Source: JADJPL01 sp041183125 (GTDB taxonomy: Bacteria > Bacteroidota > Bacteroidia > Chitinophagales > Saprospiraceae). Taken from it: DNA of 5,522 bases. The translations under genes were made by a program, and so were the position numbers. The notes below the pieces were generated by a model that was not told where the DNA came from, made no database searches, and saw only the letters and a list, made by a program, of their open reading frames with translations. Below, in pieces: positions 4,103 to 5,522 of the stretch. The stretch covers positions 1-5,522 of the forward strand of contig JBEGMH010000239.1 of NCBI GenBank assembly GCA_041183125.1, in the 5' to 3' direction. Within the stretch, counting starts at the first letter, position 1. Every line of letters begins with the position of its first letter.

Positions 4103-5522
4103 CAGTTCAGGGTAAATTCGATGCCCAGGCGTTCGAGTTCCCGGGTGAAAGCGGTATCCACGTGTACTTTCCGCTCGGTGGACAGCATGCCCACCTTGAT
4201 GCGTTGCAGGGGGTCAATGAGTTCCATGCGCAGCTTGTGTTGTCCGCGGTGGGTTTGGCAGAGCAGGTCCAGTTGTTCGATGAGGTCTTGGGAGAGCAGG
4301 TCCACGACCAGTTTGAGGGTGATGGCCTCGGTCAGTTTTTGGCCGACGGATTCCAGGAGCAGGATATCGGTCGGTTTGAATTCCGTCTCGGCGTCGTTGC
4401 GCCAGTTGCGCTGGAAGCGCCCTTTGAGGAAGAGGGCCATATTCTCGATCAGCAGGTGGCGGAATTTTTGGTATTCTTCCCCGAAGAGGCGGATTTCGAG
4501 GCTTCCGGAGTAATCGCTGATTTCGAAGATGCCCCAGCCGTTGCCGTTTTTGCCGATTTTGTGGGTAGCGTGGGTCAGCAGCCCTGCCAGGTTAATACTC
4601 GGTTTGGCCTGGTGTTCCTGGATTTCGCTGAGCGAGCAGGTGACGAAGCGTTTCAGTTCGAGCTGATAATCGTCCAGGGGGTGTCCGCTGATGAAGATGC
4701 CGGTCACTTCTTTTTCCCGGTTGAGGAGCTCGACCAGGGTCCAGGCTTCGCAGTCGGGAAAGGGGGGCGCCGGGACGTCCACTTCCTGTCCGACACTGCC
4801 GAAGAGCGAATGGGAAGCTTGTTGTTTTTGGTTTCGGTAAGCGGTGCCATAGCGCAGCGCGTGCTCGAGCAGGGAGTCGTATTTATCGGAGGGGGCGAAG
4901 TACTGGGCGCGGTGTGCGCCTTCGAAGCAATCGAAAGCACCGCCCAGGACCAGGCTTTCCAATACTTTTTTGTTGACGGCCCGCATATTGAGGCGGCGCA
5001 CGAGGTCGAAGATGCTGCGGTAGGGGCCGTTTTGGGTGCGTTCTTCCAGGATTTCCTCCACAGGGCCTTCGCCCACGCCTTTGAGGGCGGAGAGTCCAAA
5101 GCGGATACAGCCCTCTTTATTGACGGAGAAATCGGAGGCGCTTTCGTTGATATGGGGCCCCAGCACTTTGATGCCCATCCGACGGCATTCATCGAGGAAG
5201 AAGGTCAGGTCGGTGATGTTGCTCTTGTTGTGGGTCAGCACGGCGGCCATGAACTCAGCCGGGTAGTGCGCTTTGAGGTAGGCCGTCTGGAACGCTACGA
5301 AGGCATAGCAGGTGGAGTGGGATTTGTTGAAAGCATAGGAGGCGAAAGCTTCCCAGTCTTTCCAGATTTTTTCCAGTTTGTCTTTCGGGTGCTTATTTTT
5401 CGAACCCCCTTCGAGGAATTTGGGCCAAAGGGCGTCCAGTTCGGCTTTTAGTTTTTTCCCCATGGCCTTGCGCAGCTTATCGGCCTGGCCTTTGGTGAAG
5501 CCGGCTAATTTCTGGGACAGCA
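4102..5522 (-). CDS. dnaE: DNA polymerase III subunit alpha, C-terminal part (5' end outside window)
   Basis: The frame runs off the right edge and ends at TGA 4104-4102; 472 residues are visible. It is the replicative polymerase alpha subunit. The visible part begins in the fingers region with QKLAGFTKGQADKLRKAMGKK (from about residue 3) and the hallmark YAFNKSHSTCYAFVAFQTAYLKAHYPAEFMAA (about 62-93). A tandem helix-hairpin-helix domain follows (RFGLSALKGVGEGPVEEIL, about 140-158, through NKKVLESLVLGGAFD to about 197). Next is QASHSLF (about 234-240), at the place of the E. coli beta-clamp motif QADMF, then the GHPLDDY segment (about 279-285), an OB fold (INLAGLLTHATHKIGKNGNG into the DYSGSLEIRLFGEEY region, about 309-350), and the C-terminal domain that ends ERLGIEFTLN. 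The PHP domain and palm catalytic aspartates lie outside the window. No intein or frame break is seen. The stop overlaps the FkbM start. Confidence 0.95.
   Translation of the reverse strand, partial: LSQKLAGFTKGQADKLRKAMGKKLKAELDALWPKFLEGGSKNKHPKDKLEKIWKDWEAFASYAFNKSHSTCYAFVAFQTAYLKAHYPAEFMAAVLTHNKSNITDLTFFLDECRRMGIKVLGPHINESASDFSVNKEGCIRFGLSALKGVGEGPVEEILEERTQNGPYRSIFDLVRRLNMRAVNKKVLESLVLGGAFDCFEGAHRAQYFAPSDKYDSLLEHALRYGTAYRNQKQQASHSLFGSVGQEVDVPAPPFPDCEAWTLVELLNREKEVTGIFISGHPLDDYQLELKRFVTCSLSEIQEHQAKPSINLAGLLTHATHKIGKNGNGWGIFEISDYSGSLEIRLFGEEYQKFRHLLIENMALFLKGRFQRNWRNDAETEFKPTDILLLESVGQKLTEAITLKLVVDLLSQDLIEQLDLLCQTHRGQHKLRMELIDPLQRIKVGMLSTERKVHVDTAFTRELERLGIEFTLN

Noticed and set aside
4063..5451. 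Long open frame of 462 codons on the plus strand opposite dnaE
   Set aside because: It mirrors the dnaE codons, has an odd E/F/V/G/Q-rich composition without any recognisable domain, and the minus-strand frame is clearly DnaE; it is an antisense shadow from GC-biased codon use.
1..5522. CRISPR array, tRNA, rRNA, integrase, toxin-antitoxin or defence genes
   Set aside because: I looked on both strands and saw no direct-repeat array, cloverleaf, or protein motifs of these classes; all long frames are explained by the listed genes or their shadows.

Overview
The window looks like a stretch of chromosome from a GC-rich member of the Bacteroidota, possibly of the Saprospiraceae type; the family is inference only. 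Three things point there. None of the visible starts has a clear Shine-Dalgarno sequence, and several have A/T-rich leaders instead. Three upstream regions carry matches to the Bacteroidota sigma-A promoter (TTTG at -33, TAnnTTTG at -7). The proteins, a BNR/VPS10-type repeat protein, a TlpA-like thioredoxin lipoprotein and a secreted AhpC/TSA-type thioredoxin, are typical of that phylum. Coding DNA is GC-rich, and the short intergenic gaps at 2522-2564 and 3138-3187 are strikingly AT-rich.

Left half, plus strand. Positions 1-624 are the 3' end of a large BNR-repeat (sortilin/VPS10-like) protein. It is closed by a large hairpin with 20-bp perfect arms and a T7 tract (629-722), which acts as terminator and could also be a small mobile-type repeat. 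A promoter (732-764) follows at once and probably drives a two-gene unit: a 51-residue double-membrane-span protein (789-944) and, 13 nt later, a stand-alone RlmK-type 23S rRNA guanine-N7 methyltransferase (958-1902).

Right half, minus strand, read from right to left: the C-terminal 472 residues of the DNA polymerase III alpha subunit DnaE (running off the window at 5522), an FkbM-family methyltransferase joined to it by a TGATG stop/start overlap, a TlpA-like thioredoxin lipoprotein, and a secreted AhpC/TSA-type thioredoxin. Possible promoters at 3170-3177 and 2555-2585 suggest that the two thioredoxin-fold genes can also be transcribed separately from dnaE. The two halves converge at 1902/1904 with one base between the stop codons.

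Together the genes cover housekeeping (replication, rRNA modification) and envelope redox functions, with one methyltransferase of unknown substrate. I see no defence system, CRISPR array, tRNA, rRNA, integrase or complete insertion sequence, and no convincing undescribed multi-gene system. The observations most worth following are the hairpin element, the uncharacterised membrane micro-protein paired with rlmK, the promoter evidence that moves the lipoprotein start, and the 1-nt convergent junction.
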